From contig NZ_CACSIK010000003.1 in NCBI RefSeq assembly GCF_902705875.1, positions 262,407 to 326,406 on the forward strand: a stretch of 64,000 nt of DNA. The letters run 5' to 3'. Positions 16,797-26,020 of this stretch are shown here, in pieces (the first letter of the stretch is position 1; each line of letters starts with the position of its first letter). This DNA comes from Zhongshania aliphaticivorans (GTDB lineage Bacteria > Pseudomonadota > Gammaproteobacteria > Pseudomonadales > Spongiibacteraceae). The notes under the pieces are model-generated. The model ran no database searches, was not told the DNA's origin, and saw only the letters and a program-made list of their open reading frames with translations. A program made the translations under genes and the position numbers.

Positions 16797-17258
16797 TTAC
16801 AGTGGCAATATTAAATCTAAAGCTAGGAAGTCTAAAGTTGGCCCACCATTAACCAACATATCTACGACTGGCAACAGTATTCCATCTACAGGTGAGCGAC
16901 CATTCAAATTAGGGTTACCCAAAACAACGGGGACAGCAGCGGTCACAATCGTCAAGGCGCCATCCAATCCGCCCACAACAGGCAATCCACGACCATCTAC
17001 TAGCGGCAAACTACCCAGTATTGACAAGTCACCAAGTAATGGCAGACCCTCTGAACCTAGGTTTAATAAATCGCCACCTAATAAGCCACCTACTACAGGG
17101 ATTTCGCCCAAGGCACTACCTAGACCACCCAAAAGACCGCTCTCTTCACCACCTAGGTTAAGCACTCCAATGATAGGGAGTTCAGCGGAATTGACGGCAC
17201 TTGCAGAACAAGAAATCAAACCAATCATGGCAAGTTTTTTAATGCTTTTAAGTTTCAT
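16797..17258 (-). CDS. small secreted Gly/Leu/Pro-rich hydrophobic protein, unknown function
   Basis: This 153-residue protein has a clear signal peptide (about residues 1-24, ending SAVNSA). The mature part is almost free of charge and made of degenerate repeats such as LPVVGGL, IPVVGGLLGG and LPLLGDL. GGAG precedes the ATG by six bases, and codon use looks like its neighbours, so it is probably real. It lies downstream of, and on the same strand as, the second TonB-dependent receptor. A strong terminator separates them and an own promoter is plausible. I do not recognise a family. A surface or periplasmic role in handling a hydrophobic substrate would fit its position, but that is speculation. 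Confidence 0.7.
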   Translation of the reverse strand: MKLKSIKKLAMIGLISCSASAVNSAELPIIGVLNLGGEESGLLGGLGSALGEIPVVGGLLGGDLLNLGSEGLPLLGDLSILGSLPLVDGRGLPVVGGLDGALTIVTAAVPVVLGNPNLNGRSPVDGILLPVVDMLVNGGPTLDFLALDLILPL

Positions 17259-17318
17259 AAATTACTCCAAATTTTATTATCTTAAAATGAAAAACAAATA
17301 AACAATCGCTTCGATGAT

Positions 17319-17354
17319 AAAAAACCGACACCCCAAGTAGTGGCAGGGTGCCGG
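17319..17354 (-). terminator. rho-independent terminator after receptor copy 2
   Basis: On the minus strand a 9-bp GC-rich stem with one G-T pair (17354-17346 with 17333-17325) is followed by six T residues. It lies 62 bp after the receptor stop codon. Confidence 0.85.
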
Positions 17355-17415
17355 GAAAGGAAATCGTCAAGACCTTTTAAATATCATCCTATTCCACACG
17401 TTTTAAACAAATTAT

Positions 17416-19917
17416 TTAGTAACGATAGCTCATCTCTAAACCATAAGTACGTGGCGAACCCTGTTGGTAGTAATCGAAACCAAAAGTCCCCTGAAGGTTA
17501 ATCGCGTAACCGTCGTACTCTGTTTCCATTAAGTTTTTACCCCATAACGCTACCGTATAGCTACCATCATTGCTGTACCAAGACAGACGCCCGTTCACAA
17601 GTGCGTAGGCATCTTGGCGGATGTTTTCGTAACCATTTTTATCGTTATAGGCGCTGAACCACTGCTCACTTTGGTAGTTACCATTGAGGTTCATACTCAT
17701 GTAACCGGTATCAGTGGCAAACAACTCGTAGTCGATAGACATGTTCATGCTGATCTGAGGCGCAGAGATAAGCTCATTGCCCGCTAGATCGACAAAGTCG
17801 TCATCGTTATTAATAGTTTCCACATTGGCTAACACGAGTTCGGTGTACTCAGATTTCAGCAGCCCTATGCCAACCTGAATAGTCAGCGCTTCAGTCACAG
17901 CAAATGCCATTTCTGATTCAAGACCATAAATTGTCGAGCCGCCCGCATTTTCAAGGAAATTCGAGACCCCAACAACGTTGATGAATTGCTGATTGGTGTA
18001 ATCATAATAGAACGCAGCAGCGTTGATTCGCACACGCTGGTCAAACAAATCTGACTTCATACCGACTTCATAAGCATCAATATACTCTGGTGCGGCATAG
18101 GCATCATCAAATTCACGCTCCTCATAATAAACACCCGCATTAAAGCTACCTGCACGGAAGCCACGGCTAAATGCACCGTATACCATCAGGTCATCACTGA
18201 AGCGGTAATCTAAGCCAATCTTACCCGTCCACTCGCGCTCATTCGCTTCCTGCGGCTCGACTGAATCTTGAGTATATGCCCCATGGGTGTAACCCGTTTG
18301 AGTCGTTAACAGAATATCATCCAAACCAATGCGGCCACTCAATAAACCATTAAGCAATTCGCCAAGCTCTAATGGACTTTGTCCGGCAACGTTGACGGGA
18401 ACAAAGATATTATCTACACCCGTGGTATTGCCAGGTGTATAGGTTCCTCTTGGGCTACCGTCATATCCCACTCTCGACGCGTTTAAGTAAGTGAGTTTCA
18501 CGCGGTCATGGGTGTAGCGAATACCTATATCCATTCCCAAGCGGGCAGAGATGTTCCATCTAAGCTGGGAGTAAGCTGCGTAACTGGTTTTCTCAGTATC
18601 CATCTTATGATCTACAGAACCGAAGTCCAGCAAATACGGATAATAGCCGGTCAATTGAGGATAGGTGGCCGCTACACGAGTGTCTGGCGGAGTTTCGTAT
18701 ATGCTATACACATTGTGCAGCTGCATATCTTCCGTTGCGTAATACGCACCAGCAATAAGGTCGAAATCATCCGCAAAGGTTGTAGAAAAACGGAAGTCTT
18801 GACTAAAGGCTTGGGTATCAACACCCCAATTAATATGCAGTAAGCTGTCTGGACCACCGTCAACATCTTGAAGCTGGCTGTAAGACGAATCGGCAAATGA
18901 CGTGATTGCCGTTAAGGTATACGCATCATCAATATACTCAATTTTGTTCACTAACATATCTGATTCTACAATCAGCTCACCGGTACCGTTATCCTGTACT
19001 TCAAAGCGGCCTAAGTTTTGCGCAGGGCGTGAATAGCCGGTGTTATCAATAAACCCATTATTAGGGTGACTGCTTGTACCTACACCTGTTGCACTTAGAG
19101 CCGTCACTAACCCTGGGTTTTTGGACAAATCGCCGCGTGGTTCACTACGAGCTGGGCTAGCGAGTGAATCATTGCGACCCGTGGTGTACTTCAACACCAT
19201 ATTGGTTTTGTCACTTAAGTTAAAATTCAACACCAAGCGCGCTGCCTGAAAATCTTGCTGAGACAGATCTGGGCCGCCTAGCTGATTTTCATAAAAGCCG
19301 TCACGACGAGAATACGAATAGAACAAACGCGCCGCCATAACATCTTCAATTACCGTGCCCTGTACACCGTAATCACCTGTGTGACCATTATAATTTCTTA
19401 ACCCCTGCTTCAAACTAAAAGTAAAATCATCACCAATCATCGGGGTTTTAGTTACAATATTAATGGCACCACCGGTGGTATTTTTACCGTATAGAGTGCC
19501 TTGCGGTCCACGCAAAACCTCAAGCCGCTCAACATCAAAAAAGCTCATACCGTGGGTGTAAACCGCACCCATATAAGCTTCATCTGCATACACACCAATG
19601 GGGCTAGCCTGATTCGAACTGTAATCAGACATGCTCACACCACGGATAGCAAAGATGGGCTGCACTTCACCGTAGGGACCGCTTACCTGCATATTAGGTA
19701 CTTGGGCGACAATATCATTAGCATTAGAAAAGCCGAATTTTTCTAAGGCGCCTTCTGACATCCCGGTTATCGCAATAGGCGTGTCCTGCGTACTCGCTGA
19801 CACTTTTTGCGCAGTAACAATCACCTCTTCCAATTGTTGTGAATTAGCAGCGACGGAGACTGCCAGAAAGGGTAATGCACGCAGCATCACCGACAACTTT
19901 TTCTTTTTAACTACCAT
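17416..19917 (-). CDS. TonB-dependent outer-membrane receptor (copy 2)
   Basis: This 833-residue TonB-dependent receptor has a signal peptide (cleavage near ANS, about residue 25), a TonB box EEVIVTAQ at 30-37 and the plug motif VERLEVLRGPQGTLYGKN. A long beta-barrel ends in a terminal aromatic residue (SYRY). It is a close paralogue of the receptor at 9801-12311, colinear over the entire length. The upstream sequence is unusual: a CCCGGGCCCG palindrome takes the place of a normal ribosome binding site, and a 21-bp AT-rich direct repeat lies immediately upstream. The two receptors probably take up related substrates under different regulation. Confidence 0.95.
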   Translation of the reverse strand: MVVKKKKLSVMLRALPFLAVSVAANSQQLEEVIVTAQKVSASTQDTPIAITGMSEGALEKFGFSNANDIVAQVPNMQVSGPYGEVQPIFAIRGVSMSDYSSNQASPIGVYADEAYMGAVYTHGMSFFDVERLEVLRGPQGTLYGKNTTGGAINIVTKTPMIGDDFTFSLKQGLRNYNGHTGDYGVQGTVIEDVMAARLFYSYSRRDGFYENQLGGPDLSQQDFQAARLVLNFNLSDKTNMVLKYTTGRNDSLASPARSEPRGDLSKNPGLVTALSATGVGTSSHPNNGFIDNTGYSRPAQNLGRFEVQDNGTGELIVESDMLVNKIEYIDDAYTLTAITSFADSSYSQLQDVDGGPDSLLHINWGVDTQAFSQDFRFSTTFADDFDLIAGAYYATEDMQLHNVYSIYETPPDTRVAATYPQLTGYYPYLLDFGSVDHKMDTEKTSYAAYSQLRWNISARLGMDIGIRYTHDRVKLTYLNASRVGYDGSPRGTYTPGNTTGVDNIFVPVNVAGQSPLELGELLNGLLSGRIGLDDILLTTQTGYTHGAYTQDSVEPQEANEREWTGKIGLDYRFSDDLMVYGAFSRGFRAGSFNAGVYYEEREFDDAYAAPEYIDAYEVGMKSDLFDQRVRINAAAFYYDYTNQQFINVVGVSNFLENAGGSTIYGLESEMAFAVTEALTIQVGIGLLKSEYTELVLANVETINNDDDFVDLAGNELISAPQISMNMSIDYELFATDTGYMSMNLNGNYQSEQWFSAYNDKNGYENIRQDAYALVNGRLSWYSNDGSYTVALWGKNLMETEYDGYAINLQGTFGFDYYQQGSPRTYGLEMSYRY

Positions 19918-19930
19918 AAGCCCGGGCCCG

Positions 19931-19978
19931 TTTTTATATGATTAAAATTATAGATAATTTTTATATGATTAAAATTAT
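19931..19978. repeat. 21-bp perfect direct repeat upstream of receptor copy 2
   Basis: TTTTTATATGATTAAAATTAT occurs at 19931-19951 and again at 19958-19978, a 27-bp period with a 6-bp spacer. It begins 13 bp upstream of the receptor start codon. It could be a repeated operator or a recent tandem duplication of promoter/leader DNA. Confidence 0.9.
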
Positions 19979-20544
19979 CAGTATGTATGCGTTGGCAACC
20001 TCCTACTATAAATCTCCAACTGGTTTCACAAGATTATTTGTATCCAAATACACAAATTTATCTTTATTAGATTCATATTCTTTTACCTATTTTCCACTCA
20101 ATTCTGGGCCAGCAACACCCAAGAGTTTATGATAAGGTGTTAATGTGTGATAAAGCTTTTTTCCAACACCAAATATCATCGATCAAAAACCAGCAGCATA
20201 CGCTAAATTAAACTCCTCACTGCGCTCTAGTTCAAACTTTGAAAAGTCTGTCGATAATTCTGTGCTTCTTGGCCAATATATTTTTATTTTCTGAGTCAAA
20301 ATTTAATCGTCAATTTTTTTACTTTATCTTTCACATTTTGCGAATCAAATACAGCTCAAGAAACGGCATAGCAAGCGCCTTATTAATTCTGGTCATACGG
20401 TATTCGTTATTGTCATCACAAACGCTAAACTTAACGTTGTATTTGCAATACATTACCGCCACTTAAACTACTGGTTATTACCCAATTTTGTTTATAGCTC
20501 GCCCATCATATCTGATGGAAATTAGCTCACACCAGCAAGACAAG
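19979..20544. other. AT-rich non-coding gap
   Basis: This is AT-rich sequence between the receptor gene and the end of the hydrolase gene. Short open frames on the plus strand (around 19938-20132 and 20239-20466) lack ribosome binding sites and recognisable products. A weak hairpin CCATCA/TGATGG lies at 20503-20518. I see no gene. Confidence 0.5.
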
Positions 20545-21651
20545 CTATGCCTCTGCCAGCAATGACAAGACCGCCTCTGCGATATCGTCACCATTACTTT
20601 CTTCAACAAAATGGCCGGACTCTGGAAATTTTAGGGTCCGCTCTTTCATACTTGGTAGCGCCTGCTGCCATTGCATAATCACTTCATCTTTACCGCAGGC
20701 ATCCCACTGCCCAAACACACCGCAGGCTGAAATATTACGACCATCCACACCCCAGTGCTTCACTATTTCGGTTTGGATAAATTGACAAAAATCATGGTTA
20801 TCCTGGCGACCATGTTTTTTATCTTGGTAGCTATAGCCGTGCCCCCACACTTCGGCATTCTGTACATTCCGCTTGGAGCTTTTCGCATTCGCTACGCTGC
20901 GTAAACTTTCTGACCAAACGTAATCAGGGCTGCCTTTAGGAATAGCGCCAAGACCAAACTGCGCTGTTTTTGTGAGTACACCAGCCACAAATTTAAAATT
21001 ACTTTGCGGCTTAGCATGAGAAACGACATAACCCGCAACACCGCCCCACAATCTATTTGGCACCAACTTTGGCACTCTGCACCACGGCAGCCACGTTATA
21101 GGGAAGTTTTTATAGGTCAGCCCCTCTTCCGGCATAGGAAAAACTGTAGTGTTAAGCACCACTAAGTTTTTCACCCGCCAATGATCTTGGAGCAACGCCC
21201 CTATTCCGATTGGACCACCCCAATCGTGCACAAGTAATGTCACATCTTCTAACTGCAGCTCTCTCACTAGTTGAATCAGGTTCGCAGCATGGTGCATATC
21301 AATCATTTCAAAATCAGCTTGGTCTGAAAGCCCAAAACCAATATGATCCATTGCAATAATCCGCAGGTTTATATCCGCACCCGTCAGATAGTCTCGTATA
21401 TGGCGATAGGTATATGAGCTTTCCGGGTTACCATGCACCATCAAAAGGGTCGCAGCTGGCTCGCCATCACCAATAGTAAAATCGTAGTAAAACATCGTTT
21501 TACCCGCATCATAGCCATCCTTGAGCACATACCAATGCTCACAGCCCGTGGGCGAATAATCCTTTGGCGGATTTTTAAGTGGCGTATTTGTGCTGATCAA
21601 CATTTTTATTATCTTGATTAGACTAACATGTTGACACATCCTACATTGCAT
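20545..21651 (-). CDS. alpha/beta hydrolase, haloalkane dehalogenase-like
   Basis: This 368-residue hydrolase has the haloalkane dehalogenase signature. The oxyanion loop is HGNPESSYTYR (73-83), whose Asn75 is a halide-stabilising position. The nucleophile is Asp143 in HDWGG, with Trp144 as second halide ligand, and the catalytic His347 is in SGHFVEE. AAGGG precedes the chosen ATG; Met17 (21603) is an alternative start. The family uses an Asp-ester intermediate to split carbon-halogen bonds; relatives act on epoxides. The presence of both Asn and Trp favours dehalogenase-like chemistry, but an epoxide hydrolase role would also fit a cluster with an epoxide isomerase-like gene. It is divergent from an AraC-type regulator with only 67 bp between starts. 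Confidence 0.85.
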   Translation of the reverse strand: MQCRMCQHVSLIKIIKMLISTNTPLKNPPKDYSPTGCEHWYVLKDGYDAGKTMFYYDFTIGDGEPAATLLMVHGNPESSYTYRHIRDYLTGADINLRIIAMDHIGFGLSDQADFEMIDMHHAANLIQLVRELQLEDVTLLVHDWGGPIGIGALLQDHWRVKNLVVLNTTVFPMPEEGLTYKNFPITWLPWCRVPKLVPNRLWGGVAGYVVSHAKPQSNFKFVAGVLTKTAQFGLGAIPKGSPDYVWSESLRSVANAKSSKRNVQNAEVWGHGYSYQDKKHGRQDNHDFCQFIQTEIVKHWGVDGRNISACGVFGQWDACGKDEVIMQWQQALPSMKERTLKFPESGHFVEESNGDDIAEAVLSLLAEA

Positions 21652-21674
21652 TTTCCCTTAAGCGCAGGGTACTA

Positions 21675-21702
21675 TTCGCCAACAGAGTGTCATTTTCCGC
21701 CA
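21675..21702. promoter_or_regulatory. 21-bp-spaced near-direct repeats, candidate AraC-type operator
   Basis: TTCGCCA (21675-21681) and TCCGCCA (21696-21702) lie 21 bp apart in the 67-bp gap between the divergent hydrolase and AraC-type regulator genes. The spacing matches that of the repeats at 14936-14963 upstream of the other AraC-type gene, although the word differs. Confidence 0.4.
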
Positions 21703-21718
21703 CATAGGCGCTTTTTGC

Positions 21719-22738
21719 ATGCAAATTGTTTCGAATGTTATCGCCCGACTTATTGTTCGCGAGTTAAATTTAACCGCGGAGAGCTGGCCGCAACTTACAA
21801 AAAACACCCGCCAAACTAGCAACAGTATTCACCAGCAGAATTACATGCCGCTGAGTCAATTTAATACCCTGCTTAACAATGCACTGGACATTAGTGGCGA
21901 CTTAGCGCTTGGTTTAAAATTTGGTCGCCACGCGGATGCGCTAGCGGTAGGCGAAGCTGGCGCCATCTCACTTTCGGCTCCGAATCTACACCAATGCCTG
22001 CGCTCACTCATGGCATTCAGCCGCCTGACAAGTGACTACATGCTGTATGAAACAGTAGTTGGTGACGCCTTGAAAATCAGATGCCGCGAGCAGATTTACC
22101 TCGAGCCCGCGATCAGACGCATCCAACACGAAGTTTTTGTCCTTATTATTCAAAATACCGTCGAGCTTATTATTGGGCGCCCTTTTGTTGAAGGAAGCTA
22201 TCTTTTTGCATACGACAAGCCTGACTATTTTGATCAATATGCCGAGCACTTCAACTCACCCTGTTTTTTTAACCAAGCCCTTAGTGGGGTTAACGTGCCT
22301 CACCATCTTGGCGATTCACCGTCTCCCTTTTATGATCTAAACCAATGGGAAACGGGACGTAATCAATTCATTAAACTTACCCAAGAATTCAATGCTGCCG
22401 ACCAGAAACTTTATAGCCACCACGTTCTTACCATACTTCGTTCGCACACATTACCCATGCCCACTTTTAGCAGTGTTGCCCAAACCCTAACGCTATCTGA
22501 GCGAACATTAAGTCGCCGCCTCGCAGAAGAAGACACCACTTTCCGCAAGTTACTCAATACCGTTACCAACGAGTGGGCCAACCACTATCTGAGCGAAACC
22601 AAATACAGTATTGACGCAATAGCGGCGCAACTGGGTTACCAAGATGCGGCAAACTTTAGGCGCGCTTATAGGCAACTTAATAATTGCACCCCAAACGCCT
22701 ATCGAACCCAATACACAGATTCTGACAATTCTCTTTAA
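21719..22738 (+). CDS. AraC-family transcriptional regulator
   Basis: This 339-residue protein has an N-terminal Arabinose_bd-like domain (features include GLKFGRHADALAVGEAG) and a C-terminal AraC DNA-binding domain. The first helix-turn-helix contains LSERTLSRRLAEEDTTF and the second IAAQLGYQDAANFRRAYRQ. It is the same general class as the regulator at 13860-14867, but the two differ widely outside the DNA-binding domain. It is divergent from the haloalkane dehalogenase-like gene and is probably its regulator. The ATG at 21719 lacks a strong ribosome binding site, so a slightly different start is possible. Confidence 0.9.
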   Translation: MQIVSNVIARLIVRELNLTAESWPQLTKNTRQTSNSIHQQNYMPLSQFNTLLNNALDISGDLALGLKFGRHADALAVGEAGAISLSAPNLHQCLRSLMAFSRLTSDYMLYETVVGDALKIRCREQIYLEPAIRRIQHEVFVLIIQNTVELIIGRPFVEGSYLFAYDKPDYFDQYAEHFNSPCFFNQALSGVNVPHHLGDSPSPFYDLNQWETGRNQFIKLTQEFNAADQKLYSHHVLTILRSHTLPMPTFSSVAQTLTLSERTLSRRLAEEDTTFRKLLNTVTNEWANHYLSETKYSIDAIAAQLGYQDAANFRRAYRQLNNCTPNAYRTQYTDSDNSL

Positions 22739-22804
22739 CTACAATACCAAGCTCTTTAATCAGCGTTTGTTAGCCTAAAGTTTGTATACCTAGCTAAACC
22801 GACA

Positions 22805-25528
22805 TTAAATTAAGCGAAGCTGTCGAGCAATATTAACCGCTGACGTGCGATTGCTGGCGTGCAACTTTCCATAGAGATTTTTCAAATGCCAAGCAATGGT
22901 ATTCTCGCTGAGTGACATCGCCTCAGCGATTTCCCGATTCTTTAGGCCCTCACCCAAATACTGAAGCAAGGTGGTATCTTTACCACTCAGCGCTTCAATT
23001 GCGCCTTTACCCCCCACTTGCTCCAAAACATCGCGCTCTGGCACATCAAAATGTTGTTTTAAACGCGATATATAGCTCTGATCGCCAGACCAAGGAACTG
23101 ACGCCTTTTCTGAATCCCAGTTCTTAAGAGCTTTTCTGAGCAACACCACTACCTTGTTGCTTAAGCCGCACAAACTACTTAGTAGCAAGCCGCTTGATGC
23201 CAAGGCAATAGCCTGTGTTGCTTTTCGGAGGGCGGTTTTGTGTTTTCCACATTGATCATACGTCACCGCCTCTAGCAGAGTAATTTTGATAAGCTCTGAT
23301 TTTCGATTTGCCCGTGTCGCCTGCTCCGCCAACACAGACAAAACATGCAATGACGCACTGACATCAATACTACCCACACTCTGCTCTAGCAAGGTTGCAC
23401 TCACCCCGCGACAATATTCAATGTCAGACCACACCGCCGCCGCATTCCCTCGCAAAGCTCTCCGCTCAGCCAAGCTGTCTAACTCTGCGACCAAAGACTT
23501 GGCCTCATCAGTTTTATTTTGCTTGAGCAAAACCACCACTCGCTCTCCCAACATATTCGCCACAACTCGGTCGTAGCCCTCCCGGCAACCGTAAGATTCA
23601 CCTTGCGCTAAAATATCGAGGGCAGTTTCATTTTGGCCCTCGTCGGCGGCGATCCGCGCTGACGTCAGATAGGCCGCAATAATTGGCTCTACTGTTACTG
23701 AGTCTTTTCCTAATACCTCTTGCAGCGGCAAGTATCGCTTAGCGTTACTAACATCGCCCCACTCGTAATATATTTCAGACAGCAAGGCATCAGATACAGA
23801 AAACCGTAACAAGGGGTCGCCAATGATATCGGCGGCAATAATAATTGATTTTTCATATTCTGCCTTCGCTTGCTGTAAGCGGCCGTCTAGACGATAAGCC
23901 ATGCCGCGAAATATGTGTCGATATACCAGTGCCAGCAAATTTGTTTGATCGCCACCAGACTCTAGCTTTACCGCAAGACGATGCGCCTGATCGTGATGTC
24001 CGGTGTTAAATAACGCATACACTAAGCCAGCTGCCTGTACATTTTTAAAAATATTTGAAGCGTCTATTTCTAAATGGTTGTAACGCTCGCAAAGCACTTC
24101 TAACTCATCATAACGGCCACGACACATCATAATCACACAATTAAGCGCATCTAATTCCAGGGCAACATCATGCGCTTCCGTTTCATGTAGTGACGCCAAC
24201 CCCGCCTCATCAATCTCAGAAAGATAATGTACCGCTTTCTCTCTAGCACCCTGCAAGGCGTAACACCAGCTCAAGATCAAAAGCAATTTAGGCCGCGTTT
24301 TCACCAAGTCACTCGGCAGCGACTCTATCCACCCCGCCGCTGCGCGCAATTGATTATGGGTCATAATTTCTATGCGGAAGCGCTCTACAACACTAACAAC
24401 TCGATGCCAATCTTTAATCGCCAGAGCATGAAATACCGCCTCCTGATAATTACCCACATTAAAGCACCACTCAAATACCTGCTGATGAATACTTACTATG
24501 CGGCTTTGCGGTAATTCCTGAGAACGAGTTAAAAGATACTGATGAAAGAGGTTGTGAAGTCGGTAGCTGTGATCAACCTCCATCGTAAATAAAAACAAAT
24601 TGTCATTGCGTAATAATGTCAGTGTCTCTTGGCAAGCTGGGTCAAAGAAATCACCCAACGGTTCAGTAATCGTATTTAACTGTGCCAGCTCGAATAAACT
24701 TTTACGCTGCGCTGCATTCAAGCCTGCCATTACTTGCTCGTCGAAATATCGATAACACGGAGTCAGGTATTTTTCCTGCATAAAAATTTCTGGCGCAAAA
24801 GAACTATCGCCATCGAAATACTCACCAATTAGATTTAACGCGATTGGCCACGCATCAATTTGTGACAGCAAGGCATTAACTTGATCGCCAGCTAGCTCAA
24901 CGCCAAAGCGCTGACTTAATATCGCCGATGCCTCCAAAACACTTAAACGAAATGCCTCTTGGGGAATATGGCAAAGCTGACCCAGTGGGAGTAAAAATTC
25001 AAATCGTGCAGGCAAACTAGCCCGGCTAGCAACAACAAATTTAATTCGCTGATGGCTACTCTCAATAATATCGGCAATAAGCTCTAAACCATCTGTAGTG
25101 GATAACTGATGGACATTATCAAAGAACAACACCACATCACTATCCGCAGTATGTAATTCATTAATGAGCATCGCCGTCACGATGTTAACGTCAACACCAT
25201 CAATGGACTGTATCAACGCTTCCGTTACAGAGCCGACACCACTCACGGTTCGCTGCAACGCTTGCGAAATAAGCCGCAGCAGCACCAGAGGCTCACGATG
25301 CTCTGGAGAAAATGCACACCAAGCTGACTTCCGCTGCTGGGAGACCAGTTCATATGCCTGCGTCATCACACAGGATTTTCCGTAACCAGGCGCGGACTCC
25401 AAATAAGTCAGTTTTTTACCCGACTCCAGTATGGCATTGAGCACGTCTTGCCCGCACTCTCGCGTAACTAGCTGAGACACGTCCAACAATGGCTTGAAAT
25501 GCGAAAGCCGCGCTACTGAAAACTGCAT
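22805..25528 (-). CDS. MalT-like LuxR-family transcriptional regulator with ATPase domain (second copy)
   Basis: This 907-residue regulator has the MalT architecture. Walker A is APGYGKSC (Lys51), the Walker B-like segment is VVLFFDNVHQL, and long helical repeats form the middle. The C-terminal LuxR helix-turn-helix (about 845-907) includes LKNREIAEAMSLSENTIAWH. It has the same layout as the regulator at 4710-7472 but is well diverged. It lies upstream of, and divergent from, the ferritin-like/StyC-like gene pair at 26336-27711, just as the other copy is divergent from a StyC-like/aldehyde dehydrogenase pair. Each probably activates its adjacent operon in response to a pathway metabolite. Confidence 0.9.
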   Translation of the reverse strand: MQFSVARLSHFKPLLDVSQLVTRECGQDVLNAILESGKKLTYLESAPGYGKSCVMTQAYELVSQQRKSAWCAFSPEHREPLVLLRLISQALQRTVSGVGSVTEALIQSIDGVDVNIVTAMLINELHTADSDVVLFFDNVHQLSTTDGLELIADIIESSHQRIKFVVASRASLPARFEFLLPLGQLCHIPQEAFRLSVLEASAILSQRFGVELAGDQVNALLSQIDAWPIALNLIGEYFDGDSSFAPEIFMQEKYLTPCYRYFDEQVMAGLNAAQRKSLFELAQLNTITEPLGDFFDPACQETLTLLRNDNLFLFTMEVDHSYRLHNLFHQYLLTRSQELPQSRIVSIHQQVFEWCFNVGNYQEAVFHALAIKDWHRVVSVVERFRIEIMTHNQLRAAAGWIESLPSDLVKTRPKLLLILSWCYALQGAREKAVHYLSEIDEAGLASLHETEAHDVALELDALNCVIMMCRGRYDELEVLCERYNHLEIDASNIFKNVQAAGLVYALFNTGHHDQAHRLAVKLESGGDQTNLLALVYRHIFRGMAYRLDGRLQQAKAEYEKSIIIAADIIGDPLLRFSVSDALLSEIYYEWGDVSNAKRYLPLQEVLGKDSVTVEPIIAAYLTSARIAADEGQNETALDILAQGESYGCREGYDRVVANMLGERVVVLLKQNKTDEAKSLVAELDSLAERRALRGNAAAVWSDIEYCRGVSATLLEQSVGSIDVSASLHVLSVLAEQATRANRKSELIKITLLEAVTYDQCGKHKTALRKATQAIALASSGLLLSSLCGLSNKVVVLLRKALKNWDSEKASVPWSGDQSYISRLKQHFDVPERDVLEQVGGKGAIEALSGKDTTLLQYLGEGLKNREIAEAMSLSENTIAWHLKNLYGKLHASNRTSAVNIARQLRLI

Positions 25529-26020
25529 GAAAAATACCTGTTAGAATTATTATTGCCACCATATGCACCCATGGCTAGCCACCAGAAACACCGAGTATAC
25601 AAACCCATCAGCAGCGTACCATTGAAAGCTTTAGGTGGAAGCTAACCCGAGTGCAGCCACTAAACAACCACTATTTATGGTGGTGGGTATACATACCAGA
25701 AATAGTGGATGCCTTATTAAGCTGAGGCGCTACTAAACCTTCAGATACGTTAAATCAAACTAACAGCAACAGCGATGTTTGTGGATTGAACATAAATGAG
25801 CAGTAAATCGTCACCAACATCACCTAGTCTTTGCCGCCAATAAACGCCTCTCAATTCATTCGATATACTGACCGCACTGCCATCCAATTTGTGCACAATT
25901 TCACGCCGATTTTTAAACGCATCAATTTCTTGTGGTAACACATCGCATCAATTTTGGTGGTGCACTAACCCTTACACGATTTTATTGTTCGCCTAGAATT
26001 TTAAAAATAGCGAGCAGCCC
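25529..26020. other. intergenic region with an inverted repeat, no gene recognised
   Basis: This is the space upstream of the second MalT-like regulator. CCACTATTT (25668-25676) is matched by AAATAGTGG (25700-25708). Between them GGTAT-AC-ATACC forms a smaller dyad. A short minus-strand open frame at 25750-25941 has no recognisable product. Confidence 0.5.

Noticed and set aside
19938..20466. Two short plus-strand open frames (64 and 75 codons) in AT-rich DNA
   Set aside because: No ribosome binding site, no recognisable product, and composition like non-coding AT-rich sequence; one overlaps the direct repeats.
20545..21651. Calling the alpha/beta hydrolase an epoxide hydrolase outright
   Set aside because: The HGNP and HDW residues match haloalkane dehalogenases better; epoxide hydrolysis is kept only as an alternative.
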